Shown: positions 26,557 to 36,467 of the stretch, one piece after another | Layout of the letters: each line of letters begins with the position of its first letter | How positions within the stretch are numbered: position 1 is the stretch's first letter | Assembly (NCBI RefSeq): GCF_002285495.1 | Contig: NZ_CP016786.1 | Location: 1,254,001 to 1,318,000 of the forward strand | Direction: 5' to 3' | DNA length: 64,000 nt | Source: Clostridium isatidis | GTDB taxonomy: Bacteria; Bacillota; Clostridia; Clostridiales; Clostridiaceae | Translations under genes and position numbers: made by a program | The notes under the pieces: generated by a model | Databases searched by the model: none | The model's input: only the letters and a program-made list of their open reading frames with translations | What the model was told of the DNA's origin: nothing

Positions 26557-26979
26557 TTATATTTCTTTAATAATTCTTTCTAAATCTTCTAATTTTGCTT
26601 CTCTTACCGTAAAAAGAATATCCTCATCAATTCTAATTTTACATTCATTCTTATTTTCTCTAGTTTTATTTAAAACCAAGCTACTGCCTCCTATTTGTTT
26701 ATACTTTGTTAATGACAAATCTACATTAAAATTTTTATTATTAACCCCTGTAATTTTTATTAAACTTCCTTCTAAATTATCATAACTAACTTTTAAAGTT
26801 ATTATATTATTTCCTTTTAATACTTTTATGTCCTTGGGTCTATCTATTAGTTCTACCTTTCCTGTCATAGTCATAAATCCACCAGTTAATTTAATTTTAA
26901 CAAGAATATCTGTCTTATATCTTTCTGTAACCTTATATAAAAATTCCCCTAATTTATAAATATTTAAATCATACTTCAT
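26557..26979 (-). CDS. Hypothetical protein
   Basis: A 140-residue soluble protein rich in Lys and Ile with alternating short strands (LVKIKLTGGFMTMTGKVELI, LIKITGVNNKNFNVDL). This suggests a small beta-rich domain; I do not recognise the family. It lies 69 bp downstream of nothing co-directional except the helicase, from which it diverges in neither strand, so it follows ThrE upstream sequence and precedes the helicase gene on the same strand. No membrane segment or Cys motif is present. Confidence 0.68.
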   Translation of the reverse strand: MKYDLNIYKLGEFLYKVTERYKTDILVKIKLTGGFMTMTGKVELIDRPKDIKVLKGNNIITLKVSYDNLEGSLIKITGVNNKNFNVDLSLTKYKQIGGSSLVLNKTRENKNECKIRIDEDILFTVREAKLEDLERIIKEI

Positions 26980-27048
26980 AATAATCCATCCTTTACTTTT
27001 TAATTTAATTATAACTCAAAATAATAATAATTTAATATACACAATAAA

Positions 27049-29661
27049 TTAATTGTTTTCAATCCTTTCCTTATACATATCATCAATAAAACTAATAAAA
27101 CTACTTTCCGTAAACTTTCTATTATTTAAACCATATTTATGGCTCAAAAGATAAAGCTTGCGTTTAGCTCTTGTTATTGCCACATAAAAAGCTCTTTTTT
27201 CCTCTTCTAGACTGTTATTTTTAACTGCCATATAAGAAGGAAAAGTATATTCATTAAGTCCTACAATAAAAACATTATCAAATTCTAACCCCTTAGACTG
27301 ATGAACAGTTATAATAGGTATCCTTGGTCTATTAGTTTTCTTTATTATCATATTCTCCACTTCTCCATTTGAAAGACTAGTTATAGTTAATACTTCTATT
27401 AAAGAATCTCTAGAACTTTTATTTTTATCATCGATTTCTTTAAGGAGTCTATAAAAATCTCTTAGTCTTTCAATTTTTTCAGCCCCTTTTTCCCATTCTT
27501 CCTTGCTGCCAGAATATAAAGTTTTAATATTAAAATCATTAATTATATCTGCAACTATTTCATATGGCCTCTTATCTTTTGCTTTTTCAAATAAATTATT
27601 TAATGCAGTAAATATATAATTAAAATCTTTAATATATTTATTCATTTTTTCTATTCTTTCCATAGATAAGGGTCTTATTTTATTCTCTATAGCATAAATT
27701 AAAAGATCTTTAGTTGCCAAAATATCATCCATTGCATCATGACTAGGTTTATTTTTAGTTTGAAAAATGTTGCTTAAGGTTTCTAATTTATGATTTTTGA
27801 TATTTGGATAAAATCTTCTATAAATATCTAAAGTATCATAATAGCTTTTATATTTAGTTTGTGGTAAATCATTTCTGCTTAACTCACTTTTTAAAATATT
27901 TAAATCATATTGGACATTATGTCCAACTATAATAGCATCTTTTGAGAATTCAATAAATTCTATTAAAACTTTTCTTTTATCCTCACCATTATTTTCTAAA
28001 AATTCATCGCTAAATCCATGTACCTTCATTGAATTTGCTACAGACTTATTATTTTTTAAGAACTTTTCAAACTTTTCAATAACTTCACCCTTATTATTTA
28101 TTTTTATTGCAGCAATTTGAATTATTTCGTCAGAAGTTACATTTACTCCAGTACTTTCCACGTCAAAAACTACTATATTTCCCTTATCAAATTCCTCTAT
28201 AAGCATTCCATATTTTTCGCCATATTCAATAATTCTGTTATCAATAAAATCTGATAAAGATATTCCTATCTTCCTATACTCATTACTTTCTATCACTTCC
28301 AGTTTTCTATCTCCTATTCCTGTAGGAAGCCTCTTTAAAATTCTTCTTAAGCTAACATTATCATATCTATTTATTATTAGTTTTAAGAAAGCTATTATAT
28401 CTTTTATTTCCTGCCTCCTAAAGAACTTAAACTGATCAATTAAGAGAAACTCAAAATTATTGTTTTCATATTTACAAATATTTCGAAGTTCATTGCTTAT
28501 TTGAATATTATATTTATTATCTCTGCTTAATATAGCCGTACTAGAAATATCTCCTTTTTGAGATATTCTTTTTATTTCATCAAAAACATATCTTGCTTCA
28601 TCTCTTATATTTTCACATCTTATAACTCTAATTTTTTCTCCCTCTTCTTTTGTTTGTGATAAAATCTCTTTCTTATAAACTTTATTATAATCATCCTCAT
28701 AAGCATTTTTTAAAAAACTTAGGGAGCCATTAGTTATATTCCTAGTTGATCTATAGTTTTTTGTAAATATAATTTCCTTAGGATAATATTTCTTTTTATA
28801 TTCTTCTATAATTTTTTTAGGCTCCGAACCTCTCCAACTATAAATAGTTTGAAATATATCTCCACAAAGCAGAATATTATTTCCATCAAACAATTTTTCA
28901 ATTATCTCATACTCTAATAAACTGGTATCTTGGACCTCATCAATATTTATAAATTTAAATTTATTTTTTAAATCCCCTACTATTTTATTGTCTTTAAATA
29001 TTTCTCTTGCTTTTATTGTTAAATCTGAAAAATCTAAACCATGATTATCTTTTAATAAAAAATCATAAAGCTTCAGCAAATAAGCTCCCTTTGCTTTTAA
29101 ATCTTCCTTCATTTTTACATTTATTATACTTCTATCACTACAAATGTAATTAATTTTATCATATTTATAGTTAAAAATACTCTCAATAATAACTTTATAA
29201 TTTTCAATCTCTCCATTTATACTAATATTTAATTTACTGCTTTCCATTTTTACAAGTTCTATAAATTGCTGAAGTTTATTTACTGGATAATCATAAAAAT
29301 TGCACATCTTAATTATTTCTTTACAGTCTTCTTCATCAAAAACCATAAAATCATTAAAAATATCCGTTTTATCTTTTCCATAGCTTTTAATTATATCAAA
29401 ACAAAAACCGTGAAAAGTTTTTATAGTTATGTCTGATGCATTTTTTTCAATATCCTTTTCTATTCTTTCTTTCATTTCCTTACAAGCTTTATTTGTAAAA
29501 GTTATACATAATATTTCTGAGGGTTTTGCTTTATTATGTTCAATTATTTTGGATATTCTTTTAGATAATGTATTAGTTTTTCCTGTTCCTGCTGATGCCA
29601 GCAATAGTATATTATGATTTAATTCACTTATTATATATTCTTGTTCTTTATTAAAATTCAT
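27049..29661 (-). CDS. UvrD-type helicase with an inserted DEDDh exonuclease domain
   Basis: An 870-residue protein that appears to combine two enzymes. Residues 1-480 form UvrD/Rep superfamily 1 helicase modules: ASAGTGKT (residues 22-29), DEVQD (241-245), the GDIFQTIYSWRG motif and KNYRS. At about 495-660 lies a DnaQ-like 3'-5' exonuclease with all acidic residues: D500 and E502 (VFDVEST), D586 (HNVQYDL), and H641 with D645/D646 (HDAMDD). The helicase then resumes with VHQSKGLEFDNV and VAITRAKRKLYL. It is probably a DNA repair or processing enzyme. The reading frame is intact, so the insertion is not an assembly artefact of two genes. Confidence 0.9.
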   Translation of the reverse strand: MNFNKEQEYIISELNHNILLLASAGTGKTNTLSKRISKIIEHNKAKPSEILCITFTNKACKEMKERIEKDIEKNASDITIKTFHGFCFDIIKSYGKDKTDIFNDFMVFDEEDCKEIIKMCNFYDYPVNKLQQFIELVKMESSKLNISINGEIENYKVIIESIFNYKYDKINYICSDRSIINVKMKEDLKAKGAYLLKLYDFLLKDNHGLDFSDLTIKAREIFKDNKIVGDLKNKFKFINIDEVQDTSLLEYEIIEKLFDGNNILLCGDIFQTIYSWRGSEPKKIIEEYKKKYYPKEIIFTKNYRSTRNITNGSLSFLKNAYEDDYNKVYKKEILSQTKEEGEKIRVIRCENIRDEARYVFDEIKRISQKGDISSTAILSRDNKYNIQISNELRNICKYENNNFEFLLIDQFKFFRRQEIKDIIAFLKLIINRYDNVSLRRILKRLPTGIGDRKLEVIESNEYRKIGISLSDFIDNRIIEYGEKYGMLIEEFDKGNIVVFDVESTGVNVTSDEIIQIAAIKINNKGEVIEKFEKFLKNNKSVANSMKVHGFSDEFLENNGEDKRKVLIEFIEFSKDAIIVGHNVQYDLNILKSELSRNDLPQTKYKSYYDTLDIYRRFYPNIKNHKLETLSNIFQTKNKPSHDAMDDILATKDLLIYAIENKIRPLSMERIEKMNKYIKDFNYIFTALNNLFEKAKDKRPYEIVADIINDFNIKTLYSGSKEEWEKGAEKIERLRDFYRLLKEIDDKNKSSRDSLIEVLTITSLSNGEVENMIIKKTNRPRIPIITVHQSKGLEFDNVFIVGLNEYTFPSYMAVKNNSLEEEKRAFYVAITRAKRKLYLLSHKYGLNNRKFTESSFISFIDDMYKERIENN

Positions 29662-29790
29662 ACTAACCCTCCTTCTAAAATTTTTAAACTACTATAATTT
29701 TATCATCTTTCTATTATCTTCTTACAATATAGATACTTTTTTTGCAAATAATATATTTATAAAGTAAGAATTTTTTATGGAGTGAGATAT

Positions 29791-30933
29791 ATGAAGAGTC
29801 ATGGAAAATTAATCGTTTATGGTACTGTAATATCATATTCTTTACTAGTTTTTATAATTGGATTCATATTATTAAAAATGATTGATGCCTTTTTTCCACT
29901 AAGCCCAATAGTATTTTGGACAATTTTTATAGTACTTTCTTTATTCTCCTTTTTGACTATATTTACAAGCAAACATTTTAACATAAGATTTTATAATACT
30001 TCCTATAAAATTGGCTCTTACTGGTTAATTTTAATGCTTTATGCTACAGCTGCCTTACCAGTTATTATTTTAATTAGATTTATCCTAGGTGAAAATAAAT
30101 TTGAATTTTTTACTTATAGGAATTTTTATATATATGCAATAATAATATTTTTTACCTTGTATGCTATTTTAGCTTTAACAGGTACTTTTAATGCTAGTTT
30201 CTCTAAAATAAAAAATTATGAAATTATAATTGATAAATATATTAAAGAACCAATTAATATAGTCATGATTTCAGATATACATCTTGGTAATATTATCAGA
30301 AATAAAAGACTAAAAAAAATGGTCCAGACCGTAAACTCATTAAATCCTGATATTATTGCAATAGCTGGAGATATTGTAGATAGTAATATTACTCCCTTTA
30401 CAGAAAGAAATATGGCAGAAGAATTTTCTCACTTAAAAAGCAAATATGGAACCTATGCAGTCCTTGGTAATCATGATTTAATGACAAAATCTATAGATAA
30501 AATAATAAAAATATTAAGTGAAAATAAAGTTACAGTACTAAGAGATGATGCTATACTTATAGATAATTCCTTTTATATTATTGGAAGAGATGATATTACA
30601 ATTAAACTATATACTAAAAAAAATCGTAAGCCTTTAATAGATATTACTAAAAACCTTGATAATTCAAAGCCATTAATTTTGATTGATCACAATCCAAAAG
30701 ATATCAAGGAAAGTTATAATGCAAATATTGATTTACAGCTCTCTGGGCACACCCACAAAGGGCAAATTTCACCATTAAATTTTGTAACTAAAAGAGCCTT
30801 TGAGATTGATTATGGTCATTTACAAAAAAATAACTTTAATGTAATTGTTTCCTCTGGATATGGAACTTGGGGACCTCCAATTAGACTTGGAAGTAAAAGC
30901 GAAATTGTTGTAATTAAATTAAAAGGAAAATAA
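29791..30933 (+). CDS. Membrane-anchored metallophosphoesterase
   Basis: A 380-residue protein with four or five N-terminal helices (to about residue 140), then a calcineurin-type metallophosphoesterase domain. The metal ligands are in SDIHLGN, AGDIVD, GNHD, LIDHNP and SGHTHKGQ, all intact. Family members hydrolyse phosphate esters such as UDP-sugar lipids, but the substrate here is unknown. The start at 29791 has GGAG 8 nt upstream; a GTG at 29782 lacks spacing. It is divergent from the helicase gene and ends in a strong bidirectional terminator. Confidence 0.9.
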   Translation: MKSHGKLIVYGTVISYSLLVFIIGFILLKMIDAFFPLSPIVFWTIFIVLSLFSFLTIFTSKHFNIRFYNTSYKIGSYWLILMLYATAALPVIILIRFILGENKFEFFTYRNFYIYAIIIFFTLYAILALTGTFNASFSKIKNYEIIIDKYIKEPINIVMISDIHLGNIIRNKRLKKMVQTVNSLNPDIIAIAGDIVDSNITPFTERNMAEEFSHLKSKYGTYAVLGNHDLMTKSIDKIIKILSENKVTVLRDDAILIDNSFYIIGRDDITIKLYTKKNRKPLIDITKNLDNSKPLILIDHNPKDIKESYNANIDLQLSGHTHKGQISPLNFVTKRAFEIDYGHLQKNNFNVIVSSGYGTWGPPIRLGSKSEIVVIKLKGK

Positions 30934-30955
30934 CAATATGGAGTATAATATACAT

Positions 30956-30996
30956 AATAAAAGCTGATGCAGCTAGCTTTAGCATCAGCTTTTATT
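30956..30996. terminator. Bidirectional terminator
   Basis: AATAAAAGCTGATGC (30956-30970) pairs perfectly with GCATCAGCTTTTATT (30982-30996), between converging genes. Confidence 0.9.
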
Positions 30997-31058
30997 TTAT
31001 AATTTTTTATATCCACGAAAATCGTCAAAAATTTTTCCTTGATTATTTTAATTTTTTC

Positions 31059-32834
31059 TTAGACTTGGTGACTTAGTTTTATAAACTCGTCTATGTCCTC
31101 TTCTATTAATTTTAAAGAATTTCTCCAAAAGTTTTTATCATGAACGTCTATATTCATAACTTTAGTTACATCTTCTACCTTTGCTTTACCTGTAATTCTT
31201 AATAAATTTTTATATTCTTCTACAAAAGTTTCTCCTCTTTTTAGATATTCTGCATAAAGCCCTTTAGCAAATAAATTACCAAAAGCATAAGGGAAATTAT
31301 AAAAGTTAGCTGTTGCATAGTAATAATGTGGCTTCCAAGTCCACATATATGGATGTAAGTAATCATTATCTAATCCATCTCCATAAGCCTCTTTTTGAGC
31401 TCTTACCATAGCATCTTTTATTTCTTCTACTGCGAGAGAACTTTCCCTTCTCTTATCAAAAACTTCACTTTCAAATAAAAATCTTGAATAAATATCTACA
31501 ATAACCTGAGTACAATCTGAAATTTCTGCTTCTAAAATTGCAAAGACTTCTTCCTTGCTTGCAGTTTTTACTGCTCCTTTCTTTACCAATATTTCACAGA
31601 AAGTTGAAGCAGTTTCTGCCAAGGTCATAGGATAATCACAATTTAATATAGATTCACCTTTTAAACATTCACTATGAAAACCATGGCCTAATTCATGGGC
31701 CATTGTAACTACATCCCCAAAACTTCCTCCATAATTTAATAGTATTCTGCTTTCTTCAATATCCTTAATGCTTTCGCAAAAAGCCCCTCCAACCTTACCT
31801 TCCTTAGGCATTACATCTATCCAGTTATTTTCAAAAGCCTTAGCTGCAAAGTCTGCTAAGTCGTCACTAAATAGTCTAAAATTCTTTTCAACAAATTTCT
31901 TTCCTTCCTCAAAAGTATATCTCATTTCTTTATCTATTACTGGAGCATATAAATCATAAAATGGAAGCCCCTTTTTATGTCCTAATAATTCTGCCTTTCT
32001 CCTTAAATACTTTCTAAAAACAGGCAGACTTTCTTTAATAGCTTCAAGCATAGCCTTTAAAATATCTTCATCCATTCTTGATTCTTGTAAAGTCATATCT
32101 AAAGGAGACTTATATCCTCTCAGTTCTGATGTTGTTAATACCTCACCCTTAATTCCATTTAAGGCAGCTGCAATACCTTCTTCTATCTTTTTATAAGATT
32201 CAATTTCTGCTTCATAAGCCTTCTTTCTAATATTTGGATCCTTATCATAAGCCATATTTAATACTACAGTTAAAGGTAAAGATTCATCCTTTCCTTCAAG
32301 CTCTATATCAACCTTATGAGTTGATATTAGTAAATCTTTATAGTTAAGCCATGCTTCTGAACCTGTATTTCTCATCTTTGCAATGATAGCTTCTTCCTTT
32401 TCGCTTAATATATATTTATTTTTTTCCACTATCTCTTTTATAAAAAATACATGTTCTTTTAATAAAGGAGAGCTATTTATGATTTCATCTATATCATCTA
32501 AAGAACCTATCCATTTATAGATTTTAGTTAGAGGTTCAGCCAAATCGCTTTGCTTACTATTGATTATATCTAAATATTTTCTTCCTTCAGAATTTTTTGT
32601 ATCTGTACTTAAAGTAAGATTTGCATAGTTAAATATTTTAGTAATGACTAAATTTAAACTTATTAACTTATTTATAAAATCTTCTAAATTTTTTCTTCTA
32701 TCACTACTTTCATAAATACTATTTGAAAAAACTTTAAGATCCTCTATTCCATTATCAATTTTCTTTAAATCATCTATAAATTCTTTTGATTTAAAGGATT
32801 CGTATATTTCTTTTAAACTCCAATCTAATCCCAT
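31059..32834 (-). CDS. pepF: Oligoendopeptidase F (M3 family)
   Basis: A 591-residue cytosolic zinc metallopeptidase that cleaves short peptides. The zinc site HELGH is at residues 380-384, followed by the conserved downstream Glu region (PMTLAETASTFCE). The N-terminal M3 domain and the ending segment YFNFPYAFGNLFAKGLYAEY (in part YNFPYAFG) are characteristic. Length is normal for PepF. It follows the AraC-type regulator gene by 33 bp on the same strand, so the two may be co-transcribed. Confidence 0.93.
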   Translation of the reverse strand: MGLDWSLKEIYESFKSKEFIDDLKKIDNGIEDLKVFSNSIYESSDRRKNLEDFINKLISLNLVITKIFNYANLTLSTDTKNSEGRKYLDIINSKQSDLAEPLTKIYKWIGSLDDIDEIINSSPLLKEHVFFIKEIVEKNKYILSEKEEAIIAKMRNTGSEAWLNYKDLLISTHKVDIELEGKDESLPLTVVLNMAYDKDPNIRKKAYEAEIESYKKIEEGIAAALNGIKGEVLTTSELRGYKSPLDMTLQESRMDEDILKAMLEAIKESLPVFRKYLRRKAELLGHKKGLPFYDLYAPVIDKEMRYTFEEGKKFVEKNFRLFSDDLADFAAKAFENNWIDVMPKEGKVGGAFCESIKDIEESRILLNYGGSFGDVVTMAHELGHGFHSECLKGESILNCDYPMTLAETASTFCEILVKKGAVKTASKEEVFAILEAEISDCTQVIVDIYSRFLFESEVFDKRRESSLAVEEIKDAMVRAQKEAYGDGLDNDYLHPYMWTWKPHYYYATANFYNFPYAFGNLFAKGLYAEYLKRGETFVEEYKNLLRITGKAKVEDVTKVMNIDVHDKNFWRNSLKLIEEDIDEFIKLSHQV

Positions 32835-32867
32835 TGTTTCCTCCTGTAAATATTCATTGCTTATCTT

Positions 32868-33593
32868 TTATAACAATAAACTCTTATTTTTATATTCTTT
32901 CGGTGACATTCCTGTTATCTTTTTAAAGGTTCTAGTAAAATGACTTTGATCATAAAATCCTAATAAAATACTTATTTCTAATATAGTTTTATCACTAGTT
33001 AATAATAAAGTCTTTGCCCTTTCTATCTTTATTTTTCTTAAATATTGCATTATTGAAATTCCTTTTAGCTTTTTAAAACAATATGAAGCATATCCTACTG
33101 AGATATTTAACTTCTCACAAATTTTTTCTAAAGAAATCTGCCCTTCAATATTTAAATATAAAGACTGCAATATTTTATTTACAACAAAATTCTCGGTAAT
33201 TTCAGTTTCATTTATTAGAAGATCAAAATACTCATTTATCATATCTAATTCAATTTTCTGTAATGATAACATACTATTACTCTTTTTAATTTCTCTGTAA
33301 AATTTATTATAAACAATGTGCAAAAACTTTTTACTTATTCCACTTCTTATAACCTCTCTTGAGAATAAGGCATTCCATATAATTAAATCATCTTTTTTAT
33401 GCTCCTTATCAACATCATCTTTAATCTCAGAATCATGTTTCTTCTTTACAATATTAATTAATTCTTCTTTATTTCTAGACTCTATTAAAAATGACACTTT
33501 ATTATTAAATATATTGAAATCAGATTCAAAACTTTCATAACCGTTATCCAAAGTAACACCCCGTATATACAATTCATAAATCTCAATGCACAT
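32868..33593 (-). CDS. AraC family transcriptional regulator
   Basis: A 241-residue regulator. The last 100 residues are the double helix-turn-helix AraC DNA-binding domain (LEKICEKLNISVGYASYCFKK, split by family, then ILEISILLGFYDQSHFTRTFKK and the ending MSPKEYKN). The first 140 residues are an unassigned sensor region. No good ribosome site precedes the ATG at 33593; a TTG at 33549-33551 has GGGG 7 nt upstream and may be the true start, giving 227 residues. It may control the downstream pepF gene or itself. Confidence 0.88.
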   Translation of the reverse strand: MCIEIYELYIRGVTLDNGYESFESDFNIFNNKVSFLIESRNKEELINIVKKKHDSEIKDDVDKEHKKDDLIIWNALFSREVIRSGISKKFLHIVYNKFYREIKKSNSMLSLQKIELDMINEYFDLLINETEITENFVVNKILQSLYLNIEGQISLEKICEKLNISVGYASYCFKKLKGISIMQYLRKIKIERAKTLLLTSDKTILEISILLGFYDQSHFTRTFKKITGMSPKEYKNKSLLL

Positions 33594-33652
33594 TTCACAA
33601 TTTTGGCTGATTATTATTGAAATATATTTATTTTATATTATCTAAAAAATTA

Positions 33653-34225
33653 CTATTTAACTACTGAAAAAATATATTTCTTAAATTCTTCAAAGCTTCC
33701 TTCTACTATCATCGCACCCTTATTTATTTTGTTACTTATGAAATTATATTCAGATGATCCGTAATTAAATTTTGGACTTGCCACAATTAAACTCGTTTCT
33801 GTAGTACTATATACAACTTTGTTTAAAGCTAATTCTTTTATAAATTCAAAGAAATCATTGAATTTTTCTACATTAGCTTCTGATGCTAAAGTAAGGGCAA
33901 ATTTAAACAATTTATATCCTCCTATTAAAGGAACCATAGTTCCATTATTTATATAAGATGTTTGTTCCATATTATGAAAATATTTAACATCTCCAAAGGA
34001 TAAAGTTTTAAATTGCTTATTAATTTCTAAGTCTTTGATATTTAATTTTTCAAGATTAGCTACAATTTTATCCCAAGATTTAGCTTCATCACTTCTACTA
34101 TATCTTACTTCTGTTTGAAATTTCTCAAAAGCATTCTCTGCATCTATATCCTTAAAAACTTCATTTCCATTTACAATTACTCTATAATCATTATCTTCAT
34201 ATATCAATTCAATTCTATCATTCAT
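33653..34225 (-). CDS. Hypothetical protein, 190 residues
   Basis: A soluble protein with no membrane segments. The first 40 residues (MNDRIELIYEDNDYRVIVNGNEVFKDID) look like a short beta hairpin region and the rest is mixed alpha/beta. I do not recognise the family. The start at 34225 has GGAGG 8 nt upstream; an upstream in-frame ATG at 34240 lacks a site. It stands alone between the AlbA_2 gene and the AraC gene on the same strand. No catalytic motif seen. Confidence 0.72.
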   Translation of the reverse strand: MNDRIELIYEDNDYRVIVNGNEVFKDIDAENAFEKFQTEVRYSRSDEAKSWDKIVANLEKLNIKDLEINKQFKTLSFGDVKYFHNMEQTSYINNGTMVPLIGGYKLFKFALTLASEANVEKFNDFFEFIKELALNKVVYSTTETSLIVASPKFNYGSSEYNFISNKINKGAMIVEGSFEEFKKYIFSVVK

Positions 34226-34313
34226 ATAAACTTCCTCCATTTTTCTAAATTATTATTTAATAATTATTATTAGATATTATAGCATATTAATTAAAGACAT
34301 TACAATATTTTTC

Positions 34314-35489
34314 CTATTTTTTAGTTTTTAACTTATTATTATATATTATCTTTGCACCAGGCAAAATTATTTTAAAACTATCCTCTTCTAAGGAATTAAT
34401 AAATTTTACCCTGCCTATACCTGTAAAGGCCTTTTTAATTCTTGTAAAGCCTCCTCCATTATTTAAAAATCTTTTATTATTATCTAAAGTTATTAATTTT
34501 TCATAAAGCCACATATTTCTTTTAGTTATCTTATTAACTCTATTGGATTTATTTTCTTCAATTAAAGTACCAGGACTAACTATTAAAATTGAATTAAATC
34601 CAATATGAAGTTCGATTATTCTATTTATCGCAGAATACTTTCTATACAAAACAGCATTTTTTATTCCCTCAATAATTGCAGAAACAGGATATTTTTCATC
34701 TAGTATTTTTTTTACTATCTCTTCTGCTTTATCTACCATTTCTAAAATATTCCCTTGAATTATACTTACTTCATCTATATCTTTATTTACCTTATTAATT
34801 ATCTTTATCATATTATGGGGAAGAAAAATACTATTCTCCTTGGAAAATAGTAATAAGCCACCTAAAGTACAACATATCTTTCCTTCCTCTTTATCCTTAT
34901 ATATTATTCCAGTACTTTCAAGTAAAAATTCTTTATTATCACTATTAATATCTATATTTTTCTTATTAAAATACCTTTTCAAAAGCTCATCATCTAAAAA
35001 AGATATATCGCTTCTAGGTATTAATGAAGTTTCACTAAAAAAATCTAAATTTTCTTCAAAAGCTTCTACCAATTCTTGCTTTCTCATAATATCTGTTATA
35101 GAACCGCGTCTTACATAGAATGCTCCATTTTCTCTAATTTGATAAGGTTTTTGCTCTCCTGAAAATATAGTAATGGTACAAATTTTTTTACCTTCTAAAA
35201 TACAAGTATCTACCTGTATGGGAATTGGCGGTTCGCACCTTGATGATATTATTTGTTGAATTTGCTCTTCTTCTATTAAATTATTATCAGACAATCCAAC
35301 AATTTTTCTAGTTTTATCTTCAATTCCTATTATTATATATCCTCTTCCTCCTTTTGAATTTGCAATTGCACATATGTCCTTTGCTAATTCCTTCTTTCCA
35401 CTTTCATATTGAAGAGATAACTTAAGTTTAAAATCTAATTTTGTACCCTCGGATCTTTTTAGAAGTGATTTTAATTTCTTTACATCCAA
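34314..35489 (-). CDS. AlbA_2 (Schlafen-type) putative DNA-binding protein
   Basis: A 391-residue protein. Residues about 1-130 form an AlbA_2 domain with the key segments EGTKLDFKLKL, AIANSKGGRGYIIIGIEDK and CEPPIP. The segment PYQIRENGAFYVRRGSITDIM follows, as in RecG-like ATP-binding proteins of this group. The C-terminal half resembles the regulator-type domain of these proteins without a full ATPase core. The start is probably TTG 35487-35489, with GGGGGTGG 7 nt upstream; the ATG at 35540 has no site. The role is likely transcriptional or nucleic-acid-related. Confidence 0.83.
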   Translation of the reverse strand: MDVKKLKSLLKRSEGTKLDFKLKLSLQYESGKKELAKDICAIANSKGGRGYIIIGIEDKTRKIVGLSDNNLIEEEQIQQIISSRCEPPIPIQVDTCILEGKKICTITIFSGEQKPYQIRENGAFYVRRGSITDIMRKQELVEAFEENLDFFSETSLIPRSDISFLDDELLKRYFNKKNIDINSDNKEFLLESTGIIYKDKEEGKICCTLGGLLLFSKENSIFLPHNMIKIINKVNKDIDEVSIIQGNILEMVDKAEEIVKKILDEKYPVSAIIEGIKNAVLYRKYSAINRIIELHIGFNSILIVSPGTLIEENKSNRVNKITKRNMWLYEKLITLDNNKRFLNNGGGFTRIKKAFTGIGRVKFINSLEEDSFKIILPGAKIIYNNKLKTKK

Positions 35490-35639
35490 TTCATATCCAC
35501 CCCCTATGTAAAAAGTACCTTGTACTTTTACAATTCTCATTTAGAATGTTATTCATAACAAGACTTAACCCATATAAAATCCATGCATTTTTATAACTAC
35601 TTTAAGATTTATTCCATATATAACAATTTCATATAAAAA

Positions 35640-35675
35640 AAGAGTTGTTTACAACAAAACTATTGTAAAACAACC
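35640..35675 (-). terminator. Terminator of the CobW/permease operon
   Basis: GAGTTGTTTACAA pairs with TTGTAAAACAACCC with one bulge; read on the minus strand it is followed by a run of seven T. Confidence 0.8.
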
Positions 35676-35699
35676 CTAAAAAGATTGCTTTGCACTCTT

Positions 35700-36128
35700 T
35701 TAATTCTCTTCGTGTTCAAAATCTATTCCCTTACTTAAAGCAACTCTTTCTGCAACAAGGTTTTTAAGTACTGTATTAACAGTCCATTCTTTCGAAGTTT
35801 CTGTGACAGTTGCCTTTAATACATTATTAACTCTAAATTTCTTTAAATTTTCAATAAAAACTGATATTTTAGCTCCTGGTATATTATTAAATATGATAGC
35901 CTTATTTTTTAAGCCATCTTCACAATCATTAGAAATTTTTCCTTCTAAAATATCTTTTATTATAGAATTTCCATTTTTATGATTTAATATTATTTTATCT
36001 CTAATACCAATCATAGCTGATAAATTTCCAATAGTTTTTATTTCTTTATTATTAAAGTTACAAAGTATTATACAGCTTCTACCATCCTTTACTTCTCTAT
36101 CTTTTATATCTATTTGCTCAAATGACAT
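35700..36128 (-). CDS. DUF3783-like protein
   Basis: A 142-residue soluble protein. The N-terminal half has a short strand-helix pattern (SCIILCNFNNKEIKTIGNLSAMIG, given as parts) and the C-terminal half contains WTVNTVLKNLVAERVALSKG. This matches what I recall of the DUF3783 family, whose function is unknown. AAAGGAG sits 6 nt before the start. It follows the TIGR03943-like gene by 54 bp with no terminator between, so it is likely the last gene of the metal-handling operon and ends in the 35640 hairpin. Confidence 0.7.
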   Translation of the reverse strand: MSFEQIDIKDREVKDGRSCIILCNFNNKEIKTIGNLSAMIGIRDKIILNHKNGNSIIKDILEGKISNDCEDGLKNKAIIFNNIPGAKISVFIENLKKFRVNNVLKATVTETSKEWTVNTVLKNLVAERVALSKGIDFEHEEN

Positions 36129-36182
36129 AACTTTCTCCTTTTCTTTTTATTATATAACTATATAATAGTAAAATAATAAAAA

Positions 36183-36458
36183 TTAAGCAACTACTAAAAA
36201 TACTGCAATTACAAATAAGGTTAATACTATGGGAAGAAAATTATTTGAATTATCTTTTCTTGAATTAAATGTAAAAACTTTTAGAAACTGAACATAAATT
36301 AAAATAGGGATAAGTAAGAAAACTATATATAATCCTCTTATACTTTCTAATTCTATATGAGCATTGTTATCTTTAATAAATAACATTAATCCAATTTCCA
36401 TTTCTAAAAGAATTAATATCAAAAGAGAAACAAATTCATTAACATTAAATTTTTTCAT
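36183..36458 (-). CDS. Short TIGR03943-like membrane partner of the permease
   Basis: A 91-residue membrane protein with three predicted helices (about 10-28, 40-62 and 73-91). Its N-terminal pattern (KKFNVNEFVSLLILILLEMEI) and position next to a UPF0718 permease fit the first part of TIGR03943/DUF1980 permease subunits. The usual soluble second half of about 150 residues is missing. The frame closes cleanly, and the next gene has its own ribosome site, so this is a short form rather than an obvious frameshift. Gene assignment is by context and weak similarity. Confidence 0.65.
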   Translation of the reverse strand: MKKFNVNEFVSLLILILLEMEIGLMLFIKDNNAHIELESIRGLYIVFLLIPILIYVQFLKVFTFNSRKDNSNNFLPIVLTLFVIAVFLVVA

Positions 36459-36467
36459 ATTTTCCCC

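Noticed and set aside
27049..29661. Helicase/exonuclease as two merged genes
   Set aside because: One open frame with no internal ribosome site; helicase motifs continue after the exonuclease.
36183..36458. TIGR03943-like gene broken by a frameshift
   Set aside because: Downstream sequence before the DUF3783-like gene is only 54 bp and does not encode the missing half in another frame.
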